A DNA stretch of 15,759 nucleotides from Vermiculatibacterium agrestimuris. GTDB taxonomy: Bacteria; Bacillota; Clostridia; Oscillospirales; Oscillospiraceae. This document shows positions 6,282 to 14,177 of this stretch, one piece after another; within the stretch, counting starts at the first letter, position 1; every line of letters begins with the position of its first letter. The position numbers and the translations under genes were made by a program. The stretch is taken from positions 1 through 15,759 of the forward strand of contig NZ_CALPCU010000035.1 of NCBI RefSeq assembly GCF_943193085.1. The letters are read 5' to 3'. The notes below the pieces were generated by a model, which had not been told where the DNA came from, made no database searches, and saw only the letters and a program-made list of their open reading frames with translations.

Positions 6282-6358
6282 AAGGGCCGTCTCGAAAGCC
6301 GGAGGGAGCGGGCGTCCCCGCTCTGCACAACGGCGTGTCGGTTTTCGAGACAGCCCTT
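6282..6358. repeat. 77-bp inverted-repeat element (MITE/REP-like) inside liv operon
   Basis: Arms of 20 bp at 6282-6301 and 6339-6358 are complementary at 18 of 20 positions (one G-T pair, one mismatch). The outer ends read AAGGGCCGTCTCGAAA and TTTCGAGACAGCCCTT. The loop contains a second perfect hairpin, GAGCGGG (6306-6312) with CCCGCTC (6317-6323). It carries no ORF and no U-run. The GGGCTGTCTC-type ends resemble terminal inverted repeats of some transposons, so a miniature element is possible. I see no convincing target duplication. A plain RNA-stabilising structure protecting the livH message is the alternative. Confidence 0.5.
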
Positions 6359-6390
6359 GCCCCACATCAAAAAGAAAGGGAGGTATCCCT

Positions 6391-7266
6391 ATGCAATATG
6401 CCCTGTCTATTTTCCTCTCGGGCATTTCCCTGGGCGGGCAGTACGCCCTCATCGCCATCGGCTACACCCTGGTGTACGGCATCCTGCGGCTCATTAACTT
6501 CGCCCACGGGGACGTGTTCATGGTGGCGGGCCTTTTCATGGTCTATCTCAGCTCCGCCCTGCCCCTGTATGTGGCCCTGCCCCTGATGCTGGTGCTCACC
6601 GTGGCCCTGGGCTTCGCCATTGAGCGGGCGGCTTACAAGCCTCTGCGAAGCGCCCCCCGTATGTCCGTCATGATCTCCGCCATCGGCGTGAGCTACCTGC
6701 TGCAGAACCTGGCCACCTATGTCACTGGCGGCCTTCCCAAGAGCTATCCCAGTCTGCCTCTCCTGTCTGACAGCGTCACCATCGGCGGCGTCTCCACCAA
6801 GTGGGTGACCGTCATCACCCCCTTCCTGGTGGTGGCCCTTGTCTTCGCCCTGCAGCAGCTCATCAACCACACCAAGGTGGGCATGGCCATGCGGGCGGTG
6901 GCCAAGGACTTTGAAACCAGCCAGCTCATGGGCATCAAGATCAACAGCGTCATCTCCATGACCTTTATTATCGGCTCCGCTCTGGCGGCCGTCGGCTCCA
7001 TGCTCTACTTCACCAACTACCCCTCCATCGTGCCTCTGTCCGGCGCGCTGCCCGGCCTGCGGGCCTTTGTGGCGGCGGTGTTCGGCGGCATCGGCTCCAT
7101 TCCCGGGGCGGTGGTGGGGGCCTTCATCATCGGCATGAGCGAGAGCGTCATCAAGGGTTCTCCCTTCTCCATCTTCTCCGACGCGTTCACCTTCGCCCTT
7201 CTCATCGTCATCCTGGTGGTCAAGCCCACCGGCCTGTTCGGTGAGAAGGTCACGGATAAAGTGTAA
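6391..7266 (+). CDS. livH: Branched-chain amino acid-type ABC importer, permease LivH
   Basis: The product is 291 aa, an integral membrane permease of the LIV/HAAT family that pairs with LivM to form the channel. The N-terminus (LSIFLSGISLGGQYALIAIGYTLVYGILRLINFAHGD) is the classic LivH opening. Hydrophobic segments fill most of the protein, and GIKINSVISMTFIIGSALAAVGSML and the FGGIGSIPGAVVGAFIIG region are typical of the family. I chose ATG 6391 because GGGAGG (6378-6383) is 7 bases upstream; the frame extends back through the inverted repeat but that part is not protein-like. The gene is separated from livJ by a terminator and a repeat, and is followed by livM after 12 bases. Confidence 0.95.
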   Translation: MQYALSIFLSGISLGGQYALIAIGYTLVYGILRLINFAHGDVFMVAGLFMVYLSSALPLYVALPLMLVLTVALGFAIERAAYKPLRSAPRMSVMISAIGVSYLLQNLATYVTGGLPKSYPSLPLLSDSVTIGGVSTKWVTVITPFLVVALVFALQQLINHTKVGMAMRAVAKDFETSQLMGIKINSVISMTFIIGSALAAVGSMLYFTNYPSIVPLSGALPGLRAFVAAVFGGIGSIPGAVVGAFIIGMSESVIKGSPFSIFSDAFTFALLIVILVVKPTGLFGEKVTDKV

Positions 7267-7278
7267 GGGGGTGGGCAT

Positions 7279-8422
7279 ATGAAGGAAAAAACAAGCAAAA
7301 AGGGCGCCTTTATCGCCCTTATCTGTGTGGCTGCCCTGCTCATCCTCACCATCGTGCTGGAAAACACCCTGGATCCCACCAAGAACATCATGCTCTTCAC
7401 GGTGCTGAAAAAGGGCGCGGTCTACGCCCTGGTGGCCTCCTCCATGAACCTGCTCAACGGCTTCACGGGCCTTTTCTCCCTGGGCCAGGCGGGCTTCATG
7501 CTTCTGGGCGCCTACACCTACGCCATTCTCACCATCCCCGCGGAGAGCCGGGACGCGGTCTACTACCTCTATGGCGGCTCCGCCGTCAACTTCTCCCTGC
7601 CGGAGCTCTTCGGCGGCGGGGCGGCGGGCCTCATTCTGGGGGTGCTCATCGCCCTCATTCTGGCCGGCTGCGTGGCGGCGGGGGTGGCCTGGCTCATCGG
7701 CCTTCCCGTCCTGCGGCTCAAGTCGGACTACCTGGCCATCGCCACCCTGGGCTTTGCCGAGATCATCCGGGCGGTGTTCCAGTGGGATAAGCTGGGGCCT
7801 GTGACCAACGGGGCCAACGCCCTGAAGAGCTTCCCCACCTTCTCCAGCTTCAACATCCAGGGCGGGCTGCGGCTGTCCACCTTTGTGGCCTTCCTGCTCT
7901 CGGCGGTGTGTATCGCCGTGATCCTGCTGCTCATCAACTCCTCCTACGGCCGGGCCTTCAAGGCCATCCGGGAGGATGAGGTGGCCGCCGAGGCCATGGG
8001 CATCAACCTGGCCCGGCACAAGCGCCTGAGCTTCTGCATCTCCTCCTTCTTCGCCGGGGTGGGGGGCGGCATGTTCGCCATGTTCGCCACCCAGGCCCAG
8101 GCCAAGACCTTTACCACCGCCATGACCTATGAGATCCTGCTCATCGTGGTCATCGGCGGCATCGGCTCCATCTCCGGCTCCTGCATCGCCTCCTTCCTGT
8201 ATCTGGCCTGCTCGGAGTGGTGGCTGCGGTTTTTGGACACCGAGGTGGTGCTCAAAAGCGGCTTCAAGGTGCCCTTGCTGCGCAACGGCTTCCGCATGGT
8301 GGTCTTCTCCGTCATCATCATGATCGTGGTGCTGTTCTTCCGCCGGGGCATCATGGGAGACAAGGAGCTGCCCGACCTCTTCCGGGCAAGGAAGAAAGTC
8401 AAGGCGAAGGGAGGCGAGGGCA

Positions 8423-8430
<8 letters not shown>
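7279..8430 (+). CDS. livM: Branched-chain amino acid-type ABC importer, permease LivM
   Basis: The product is 383 aa, the second membrane permease of the importer. LivM hallmarks are present: MNLLNGFTGLFSLGQAGFMLLGAYTYA near the start, LRLKSDYLAIATLGFAEIIR in the middle, and the cytoplasmic coupling segment AFKAIREDEVAAEAMGINLARHK, which contacts the ATPases. An insert around residues 94-115 carries a short polar stretch (ESRDAVYYLYGGSAVNFSLPE) that should face outside. AAGGGGGTG before ATG 7279 serves as ribosome binding site. The end overlaps livG by 8 bases, so the two are translationally coupled. The C-terminus is a basic cytoplasmic tail (RARKKVKAKGGEGNG). Confidence 0.95.
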
Positions 8431-9257
<827 letters not shown>

Positions 9258-9271
<14 letters not shown>

Positions 9272-9953
9272 CGGACTGCGGGTCAACTACGGCGGCATCG
9301 AGGCGGTGAAGGGCCTGACCTTCGAAGTCCCGGAGAGACAGATCGTCACCCTCATCGGCGCCAACGGCGCGGGCAAGTCCACCATCCTGCGCACCATCGC
9401 CGGCCTGGTCAAGCCCGCCGCAGGCCGCATCCACCTCCAATCTGAGGACATCACCGGCATCTCTCCCGACCGCATCGTCTCCAGGGGCATCACCCTGGTG
9501 CCCGAGGGGCGGCACGTGTTCCCCGACCTCACCGTGCTGGAGAACCTGAAGATCGGCGCCTACCTGCGCAAGGACAGCCTGGAGGACGATCTGGAGTGGG
9601 TCTACTCCCTGTTCCCCCGGCTCAAGGAGCGCTCCTGGCAGGCGGCGGGCACTCTCTCCGGCGGCGAGCAGCAGATGCTGGCGGTGGGCCGCGCCCTCAT
9701 GTCCCGGCCCAAGCTGATGATGATGGATGAACCTTCCCTGGGTCTCGCCCCTCTGGTGGTCAAGGACATCTTCGAGATCATCAAGAAGATCAACCAACAG
9801 GGCGTGACCATCCTCCTCATCGAGCAGAACGCCAACATGGCCCTCCACATTGCGGACACCGCCTATGTGTTGGAGACCGGCCGCCTCACCCTGTCCGGGT
9901 CGGGGAAAGAGCTGCTGAAAAACGAGGCGGTCAAAAAAGCCTATCTGGGCTGA
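9258..9953 (+). CDS. livF: Branched-chain amino acid-type ABC importer, ATPase LivF
   Basis: The product is 231 aa, the second ATPase, paired with LivG. Walker A is GANGAGKST at 34-42, the signature LSGGEQQ starts at 133, Walker B is LMMMDEPS at 153-160, and LLIEQNANMAL carries the H-loop region in the LivF form (EQN in place of EHH). VPEGRHVFPDLTVLENL is a LivF-specific signature. The length is normal for the family. Translation starts within the last codons of livG, and the operon ends at the terminator about 13 bases after the stop. Confidence 0.96.
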
Positions 9954-9966
9954 TCCTATTTCCATC

Positions 9967-10006
9967 AAAAAGCAGGCCCCTTTCCACGGAAAGGGGCCTG
10001 CTTTTT
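9967..10006. terminator. Terminator after livF (bidirectional with spoIIID)
   Basis: Nineteen-base arms at 9967-9985 and 9988-10006 are fully complementary (AAAAAGCAGGCCCC on the left, GGGGCCTGCTTTTT on the right). U-runs are present on both strands. It ends the liv operon on the plus strand and can also end the minus-strand spoIIID transcript. Confidence 0.9.
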
Positions 10007-10029
10007 CCCGTCTTTTTACTTAAAGGACT

Positions 10030-10278
10030 TTACCCGCCTTTGTACTTCCTCCGGGTGGCGATGCCGCCCCGAATGTGCCGCTGGGCCTTGTTCTCCTCCA
10101 GCACCGCCTTGGCCTGGAGATACAGCGCCCGGTTAAACCCGGGCAGCCGCTCGGAGAGATCCTTGTGTACGGTGGACTTGCTGATCCCGAACCTGGTGGC
10201 CGCCGCGCGGACTGTGGCCCGGTTTTCTATGATGTACTGGGCGAGCCGGGCGGCTCGCTCTTCCATGTTTCCTTTCAC
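10030..10278 (-). CDS. spoIIID: Sporulation transcription regulator SpoIIID
   Basis: The product is 82 aa, a small DNA-binding protein that activates or represses mother-cell genes during sporulation together with sigma-E. The helix-turn-helix core (TVRAAATRFGISKSTVHKDLSERLP) and the basic C-terminal segment (QRHIRGGIATRRKYKGG) match SpoIIID as I know it from Bacillus. I choose GTG 10278: GGGGAG (complement of 10287-10292) lies 8 bases upstream, and the resulting start (M)KGNMEERA lines up with the MKGYIEERA-like starts I recall in clostridial homologues. ATG 10266 has its only GGA three bases away, and GTG 10287 overlaps the ribosome binding site. Presence of this gene implies an endospore former. 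Confidence 0.94.
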   Translation of the reverse strand: MKGNMEERAARLAQYIIENRATVRAAATRFGISKSTVHKDLSERLPGFNRALYLQAKAVLEENKAQRHIRGGIATRRKYKGG

Positions 10279-10312
10279 ACGCAACACTCCCCAACGCGTT
10301 TCCTGTGAAAGG
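10271..10312. promoter_or_regulatory. CCTTTCACA/TGTGAAAGG dyad over the spoIIID start region
   Basis: A perfect 9-bp inverted repeat, 10271-10279 and 10304-10312, encloses the ribosome binding site. One arm contains the GTG start codon and the other abuts the candidate -10. If transcription starts near 10305 the outer arm is only partly in the RNA, so a DNA-binding site is more likely than an RNA switch. Confidence 0.35.
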
Positions 10313-10339
10313 TATATGAGCCAATTGGAGTGAATATGA
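10311..10339 (-). promoter_or_regulatory. Candidate sigma-E promoter of spoIIID
   Basis: On the minus strand, TCATATT (complement of 10333-10339) and CATATACC (complement of 10311-10318) are spaced by 14 bases. This fits the sigma-E pattern I recall (kmATATT, 13-14 bases, CATACA-like -10), although the -10 matches fully only in CATA. In Bacillus spoIIID is a sigma-E gene, so the site is in the expected place. Confidence 0.45.
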
Positions 10340-10347
10340 GGGAAACC

Positions 10348-10387
10348 AAAAACCTCCCCCCCGCCCTGTGGCGGCGGGAAGGTTTTT
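10348..10387 (-). terminator. Terminator after the GntR-family gene
   Basis: AAAAACCT plus a C-rich run ending CCGCC (10348-10365) pairs imperfectly with GGCGGCGGGAAGGTTTTT (10370-10387). Read on the minus strand it ends in a T-run. It lies just after the GntR stop and upstream of the spoIIID promoter, so it insulates spoIIID from GntR transcription. Confidence 0.75.
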
Positions 10388-10402
10388 GATTCCTCTCTAC
10401 TG

Positions 10403-11095
10403 TCAATTGATGCGGCGGATGATCTTGCTGTCGGTCATCATTTTTACGTGTTGAGCCCCAAGACGCTCTGCCAACTCCTCATCCCGATCCCGAATCGCCT
10501 CATAGATGGCCATATGGCTCTGGTAGACCTCGCGAAACGCATCGCCAAAATCCTCTACCCCATATAGTTTCCCCCGATCCAGCTTGGCCCGAACCTGTTC
10601 ATAGGCCTGGAGCAAATAAGGGTTTCGAGCGGCGATGAACACCGCCTGGTGAAAACTGGTATCCGCCGAGTAGAGCGCCACCATATCCCGGGTGTCGCTG
10701 TTCCGGGCAAAGGTCTCGATCCGCTTCAGATCTTCCCGCCCACAGCTTCGGGCTGCCAGACGACAGACGGCAGGCTCTAGCGCCGCCCGGAAATCCATCA
10801 AGTCCCGGTAGTCGTCCCGGATCAGGCGGCTCACTCGGACTCCATGGCCCTCCTTCTCCAACCACCCTTCTTCCCCCAGAGTGTCAAAGGCCTTGCGGAT
10901 CGTCGTTCGGCTGACGGCACACCGCTTGGCCCAATGTTCCTCATTCATTTTGGCGCTGGGCTCCAGCCGGCAGGTAAGTATCTCCTCCCGAATCAGAGAG
11001 GTAATGATCTGATGGATGGGCAGAAAGGGATTGCTGTCCTGAAATTCCCTGATCTTGGCTTGTATCTCCGCCGCGGTGCTCTCCGGCAGCAGCAT
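10403..11095 (-). CDS. GntR-family regulator, FadR type with FCD domain
   Basis: The product is 230 aa, a cytoplasmic ligand-responsive DNA-binding regulator. The winged helix spans about residues 27-92, with recognition motif WAKRCAVSRTTIRKAFDTLGEEGWLEKE. The helical FCD domain (about 98-222) has the usual metal/ligand residues D145, H149, H194 and H216, so a small carboxylate or amino-acid-derived effector is likely. About 25 residues precede the winged helix, somewhat more than in typical members. AGGGGGAGGG lies upstream of ATG 11095. It is divergent from the NhaC-type transporter and tryptophanase-family genes, which suggests it controls them and senses their substrate or product; this is inference from position. 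A terminator follows it. Confidence 0.92.
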   Translation of the reverse strand: MLLPESTAAEIQAKIREFQDSNPFLPIHQIITSLIREEILTCRLEPSAKMNEEHWAKRCAVSRTTIRKAFDTLGEEGWLEKEGHGVRVSRLIRDDYRDLMDFRAALEPAVCRLAARSCGREDLKRIETFARNSDTRDMVALYSADTSFHQAVFIAARNPYLLQAYEQVRAKLDRGKLYGVEDFGDAFREVYQSHMAIYEAIRDRDEELAERLGAQHVKMMTDSKIIRRIN

Positions 11096-11143
11096 AAAAC
11101 CCTCCCCCTTTCGATTCGATGAGCCGTGTCCTCAGCAAAAATC

Positions 11144-11172
11144 AGTATAGCAGAAAAAATCTTTTTGGTCAA
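11144..11172 (-). promoter_or_regulatory. Sigma-A promoter of the GntR-family gene
   Basis: On the minus strand, TTGACC (complement of 11167-11172) and TATACT (complement of 11144-11149) are spaced by 17 bases, with an extended -10 TG. The -35 overlaps the palindrome at 11169-11181, so the regulator could repress itself there. Confidence 0.7.
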
Positions 11173-11181
11173 ATTGTTTGA
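11169..11181. promoter_or_regulatory. TCAAA-TTG-TTTGA palindrome, candidate GntR operator
   Basis: This perfect 13-bp palindrome with a 3-base centre has the size of FadR-type GntR operators (short inverted arms, three-base spacer). It overlaps the -35 of the gntR promoter and is about 66 bp upstream of the transporter's -35. That position suits autorepression, with or without activation of the divergent operon. Confidence 0.5.
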
Positions 11182-11246
11182 AATGCGGAACATTATCCCC
11201 GGCACCTCACCGCAACATAAACAAAGTCCTTCCCATGATCCCGGGT

Positions 11247-11276
11247 TTGGCACAGGGAGAATTCTTATGCTATGAT
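11247..11276 (+). promoter_or_regulatory. Sigma-A promoter of the transporter-tryptophanase operon
   Basis: TTGGCA (11247-11252), an 18-base spacer and TATGAT (11271-11276) with an extended -10 TG. Transcription would start near 11283, giving a leader of about 60 nt. I see no tryptophan-containing leader peptide of TnaC type in that leader. Confidence 0.6.
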
Positions 11277-11289
11277 AGCACCGTCAAGG

Positions 11290-11319
11290 GGTTCCACCCA
11301 TGCCGGCCGGCGGGGAACC
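11290..11319 (+). promoter_or_regulatory. Leader hairpin before the NhaC-family gene
   Basis: GGTTCC (11290-11295) and GGAACC (11314-11319) are complementary and enclose the self-complementary GCCGGCCGGC. They form a stable stem at the start of the expected leader RNA, ending about 11 bases before the AAGGAGGG ribosome binding site. It could stabilise the message or be an operator; there is no U-run. Confidence 0.35.
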
Positions 11320-11343
11320 AAGAGATAATAAGGAGGGAAACCT

Positions 11344-12675
11344 ATGGAAGGTCTGTGGACTATATTTGGCCCCATCCTCACCGTCGTCCTGGCTCTCATG
11401 ACCAAAAACGTGATCATCTCCCTTTTCTTTGGCGTGTGCTACTTTTCCGTCGGCCTGTTCGGCCTGGATTTTCTGAACCATATTGTAGACTTCTTTGTGG
11501 CCGGTTTTTCCGGCAACGGCTTTGTCATCGTGATCCTTATGCCCCTGGGCGTGCTGCTGGCCTTTATGCGGGCGGGCGGTGGTTTCAAAGCTTTTGCGGG
11601 CTGGGCCAACAGGAAAGTGTCCAGCCGAAAGCAGGTGGGCGTAATGGTCTTCGCTCTGGCCACTGTACTGGCTCTGGCTCAGGATCTGGTAGCCAACCTG
11701 GCCACTGGCCGGATCCTGCGGCCCGTCATCGTGGAGAAAAAGCTGGCCCCGGAAAAGGCCGCCTTCATCTCCTTGTCCGCCGCCCCCAATATCGGCGCGC
11801 CCATTCCATACGGCACCTATTTCCTGTTCTGCGTCGGCATGGTAAGCATGCTGGTACCTGGGGTGGCGCCCATCCCCTTCTTTTTGAAAAGCGTCGCCCT
11901 GTCCTTCCACACCTGGCTGGCTGTGCTCATCGGTCTGCTGGTGGCGTTGGAGATCATCCCCGATCTGGGATACATGAAGGAGTGTCAAAAGAGAGCGGAA
12001 ACCGCTATTGATCCTATGGAGACCGATGGCGGCGGCGACGCCCTGGGCGGGGCGAATGTGAAACCTGACTTTGGCGCATTCTTTTTGCCGGTCATCGCTC
12101 TTGTCGCCGGTGTGGCGGTCACCTCCCTGGCGGCCGGAGAGCTGACTTTGGTGCCCGGAGCCTTCATCGGGGCCTTTGTAGCGGTCGTCTACGCCATCGC
12201 CCGGGGGGCGGTCAAGCCCGGGGAGGCCAGCAACCTGGTCATCGGCGGCATTATGGAGCAGGCGCCCATCATCATGCTATTGGCCTTTGCCTTCGCCTTT
12301 GGCGCGGCGTTGCAGATGGCGGGCCTGGATCAGTTTATCGTCTCCGCTATGAGCGGCACCCTGCCCCCCGCTCTGGTGCCCGCCATTGTGTTTTTGGTGG
12401 GCTGTGCCGTCAGCTACACCACCGGCAGCCTGGGCAGCGGCCTGGTAATCATGCTGGCCATCGCCACCGGCGCGCCTTTGATCCTTTCCTTTGCCGCCAC
12501 CTTCTCCGGCGCCCAGTGGGGCGACCAGCTCTCCCCCCTGTCTGACATGGTCATCGAGAACGCTGGGGCCAACAGCATCGACCCAGTGGAGCTCTACAAG
12601 GTGGCTCTGCCCTATCGGCTCATTGAGGGGGGCATCAGCCTGGCCCTGTTCCTGATCCTGGGCTTTCTTCTCTAA
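11344..12675 (+). CDS. NhaC-family secondary transporter (Na+/H+ antiporter superfamily)
   Basis: The product is 443 aa, a multi-helix membrane transporter. The diagnostic family motif GAQWGDQLSPLSD lies at 389-401, with conserved G393, D394, S397, P398 and D401. A matching first-half motif is seen in LSAAPNIGAPIPYGTYF. A soluble loop (about 211-240: KECQKRAETAIDPMETDGGGDALGGAN) separates two homologous halves. The family includes Na+/H+ antiporters and organic-acid or amino-acid exchangers (for example malate/lactate MleN). Because the gene is co-transcribed with a tryptophanase-family enzyme, import of the amino-acid substrate or exchange for a product is more plausible than pH control; this is inference. 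AAGGAGGG precedes ATG 11344. The next gene starts 37 bases after its stop. Confidence 0.88.
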   Translation: MEGLWTIFGPILTVVLALMTKNVIISLFFGVCYFSVGLFGLDFLNHIVDFFVAGFSGNGFVIVILMPLGVLLAFMRAGGGFKAFAGWANRKVSSRKQVGVMVFALATVLALAQDLVANLATGRILRPVIVEKKLAPEKAAFISLSAAPNIGAPIPYGTYFLFCVGMVSMLVPGVAPIPFFLKSVALSFHTWLAVLIGLLVALEIIPDLGYMKECQKRAETAIDPMETDGGGDALGGANVKPDFGAFFLPVIALVAGVAVTSLAAGELTLVPGAFIGAFVAVVYAIARGAVKPGEASNLVIGGIMEQAPIIMLLAFAFAFGAALQMAGLDQFIVSAMSGTLPPALVPAIVFLVGCAVSYTTGSLGSGLVIMLAIATGAPLILSFAATFSGAQWGDQLSPLSDMVIENAGANSIDPVELYKVALPYRLIEGGISLALFLILGFLL

Positions 12676-12712
12676 GGTGATCATCATTTTTGAATAAAAA
12701 GGAGTGTTTCGT

Positions 12713-14107
12713 ATGAGTTCTGCCAAATACGCCGAGCCTTTCCGCATCAAAGCTGTGGAAATGCTGAAGGAAACCACCCCCGAGTACCGCAAGAAGGTGC
12801 TGGAGGATGTGGGCTACAACCTTTTTAAGGTCAAAGCGGACGACATCTATATCGACTGTCTCACCGATTCCGGCACCTCCGCCATGAGCGACCGGCAGTG
12901 GGCCGCCCTGATGACCGGCGACGAGTCCTACGTGGGCAACCGGTGCTTCTACGACTATGAAAAGGCCATCCAGGATCTGTTCGGCTTCCAGTTCGTCATT
13001 CCCACCCATCAGGGCCGGGCCGCCGAGCAGCTGCTGGCCCGGATGCTCTACCCCAAGCGTCCCAACGCCAAGTTCGTGCTGGCCAACATGGCCTTTGACT
13101 CCACCCGGGCCGCCGCCATCATCCACGATGTCACCGCCATTGACCTGCTGGAGCCCGCAGGCTACGACACCACCACCTATCATCCCTTTAAGGGCAATCT
13201 GAGCGTGGAAAAGCTGGAGAAGTTCATTGCGGAGAAGGGGGCCGACTCCATCGCCTGGATCCAGATGATCATCACCTGCAACTCCAACGGCGGCCAGCCT
13301 GTGTCCATGGCCAACATCAAGGCCTGCGCCGAAGTGGCCAAAAAGTACGGCCTTCTCTACATTGCTGACTGCGCCCGCTGTTTCGAAAATGCCTACTTCA
13401 TCAAGGAGCGGGAAGAGGGCTACGCCGACAAATCCATCGCCGAGATCAACCGGGAAATGATGTCCTACTTTGATTACGCCTTCATGTCCATCAAGAAAGA
13501 TGGCCTGGTAAATATGGGTGGCTTCTTCTGTTGCCGGGAGCAGGAGATGTACGACGTGGCCTGGGTGGACAACATGAACTACGAGGGTCACGCCACTTAC
13601 GGCGGCTTGGCCGGTCGGGATCTGGCCGCCATCGCCGTGGGCCTCTATGAAGGCTCCGACTACCGTTATCTGAAGGGCCGCATCGGCCAAGTCCAGTATC
13701 TGGGCGAGCGTCTGAGCGAGTTTGGAGTGCCCTATGTCACCCCTGTGGGCGGCAACGGCGTTTACATTGACGCCCGGAAGTTCTATCCCGACATCGCCCC
13801 CGAACACTTCCCTGGCCTGTGCCTGGCCGCCGACCTTTACCTGAAGGCAGGCATCCGGGTGTCCGAGCTGGGCGCCTCCGCTTTCTCTTACAAGGACAAG
13901 GAGGGCAAGGTACACTTCCCCGAGATCGACCTGGTGCGCATCGCCATCTCCCGCCGGGTGTATACCAACAGCCACATGGACGTGATCGCCGAGACCCTGG
14001 GCGAGCTGTTTAAGGCCGGCTCCCCCCATTTCAAGGGGATGGACAAATCTGACTGGTATGGCGCCGTGACCCACTTTACCAGCAACTATGTTCCCATGTT
14101 CAAGTAA
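12713..14107 (+). CDS. tnaA: Tryptophanase / tyrosine phenol-lyase family enzyme
   Basis: The product is 464 aa, a PLP-dependent beta-eliminating lyase that splits an aromatic amino acid to pyruvate, ammonia and indole (or phenol). PLP-site residues are present: the QGR motif at 100-102, T55 in DSGTSAM, F128, D219, R222, and the Schiff-base lysine K262 in SIKKDG. From memory of the two reference enzymes, three discriminating positions look tryptophanase-like: D129 (Asp in TnaA, Thr in TPL), L386 (Ile in TnaA, Arg in TPL) and H454 (His463 in TnaA, Phe in TPL). However, the loop after F128 reads DSTRAAAIIHD and lacks the usual YHQ/GHSQ residues, so the substrate is not certain. AAAGGAG lies 8 bases upstream of ATG 12713. 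It is the second gene of the operon with the NhaC-type transporter. Confidence 0.88.
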   Translation: MSSAKYAEPFRIKAVEMLKETTPEYRKKVLEDVGYNLFKVKADDIYIDCLTDSGTSAMSDRQWAALMTGDESYVGNRCFYDYEKAIQDLFGFQFVIPTHQGRAAEQLLARMLYPKRPNAKFVLANMAFDSTRAAAIIHDVTAIDLLEPAGYDTTTYHPFKGNLSVEKLEKFIAEKGADSIAWIQMIITCNSNGGQPVSMANIKACAEVAKKYGLLYIADCARCFENAYFIKEREEGYADKSIAEINREMMSYFDYAFMSIKKDGLVNMGGFFCCREQEMYDVAWVDNMNYEGHATYGGLAGRDLAAIAVGLYEGSDYRYLKGRIGQVQYLGERLSEFGVPYVTPVGGNGVYIDARKFYPDIAPEHFPGLCLAADLYLKAGIRVSELGASAFSYKDKEGKVHFPEIDLVRIAISRRVYTNSHMDVIAETLGELFKAGSPHFKGMDKSDWYGAVTHFTSNYVPMFK

Positions 14108-14132
14108 GCCGTTTTTCCCTCACTGTACACAG

Positions 14133-14170
14133 AAAAAAGGCCCGCCGTCCAAAGACGGCGGGCCTTTTTT
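14133..14170. terminator. Bidirectional terminator between tnaA and ychF
   Basis: AAAAAAGGCCCGCCGTC (14133-14149) pairs perfectly with GACGGCGGGCCTTTTTT (14154-14170) around the loop CAAA. U-runs on both strands serve the two convergent genes. Confidence 0.93.
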
Positions 14171-14177
14171 GCTCAGG

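Noticed and set aside
10288..10402. Promoterless gap between spoIIID and the GntR gene as a place for a small RNA
   Set aside because: It is fully accounted for by the spoIIID promoter region and the GntR terminator.
11277..11343. TnaC-like leader peptide upstream of the transporter-lyase operon
   Set aside because: The only ATG frame in the leader contains no tryptophan before running into the transporter gene out of frame, and has no ribosome binding site.
12635..14074. 479-codon minus-strand frame antisense to the tryptophanase-family gene
   Set aside because: No ribosome binding site or motif, and the plus-strand product has all PLP-site residues.
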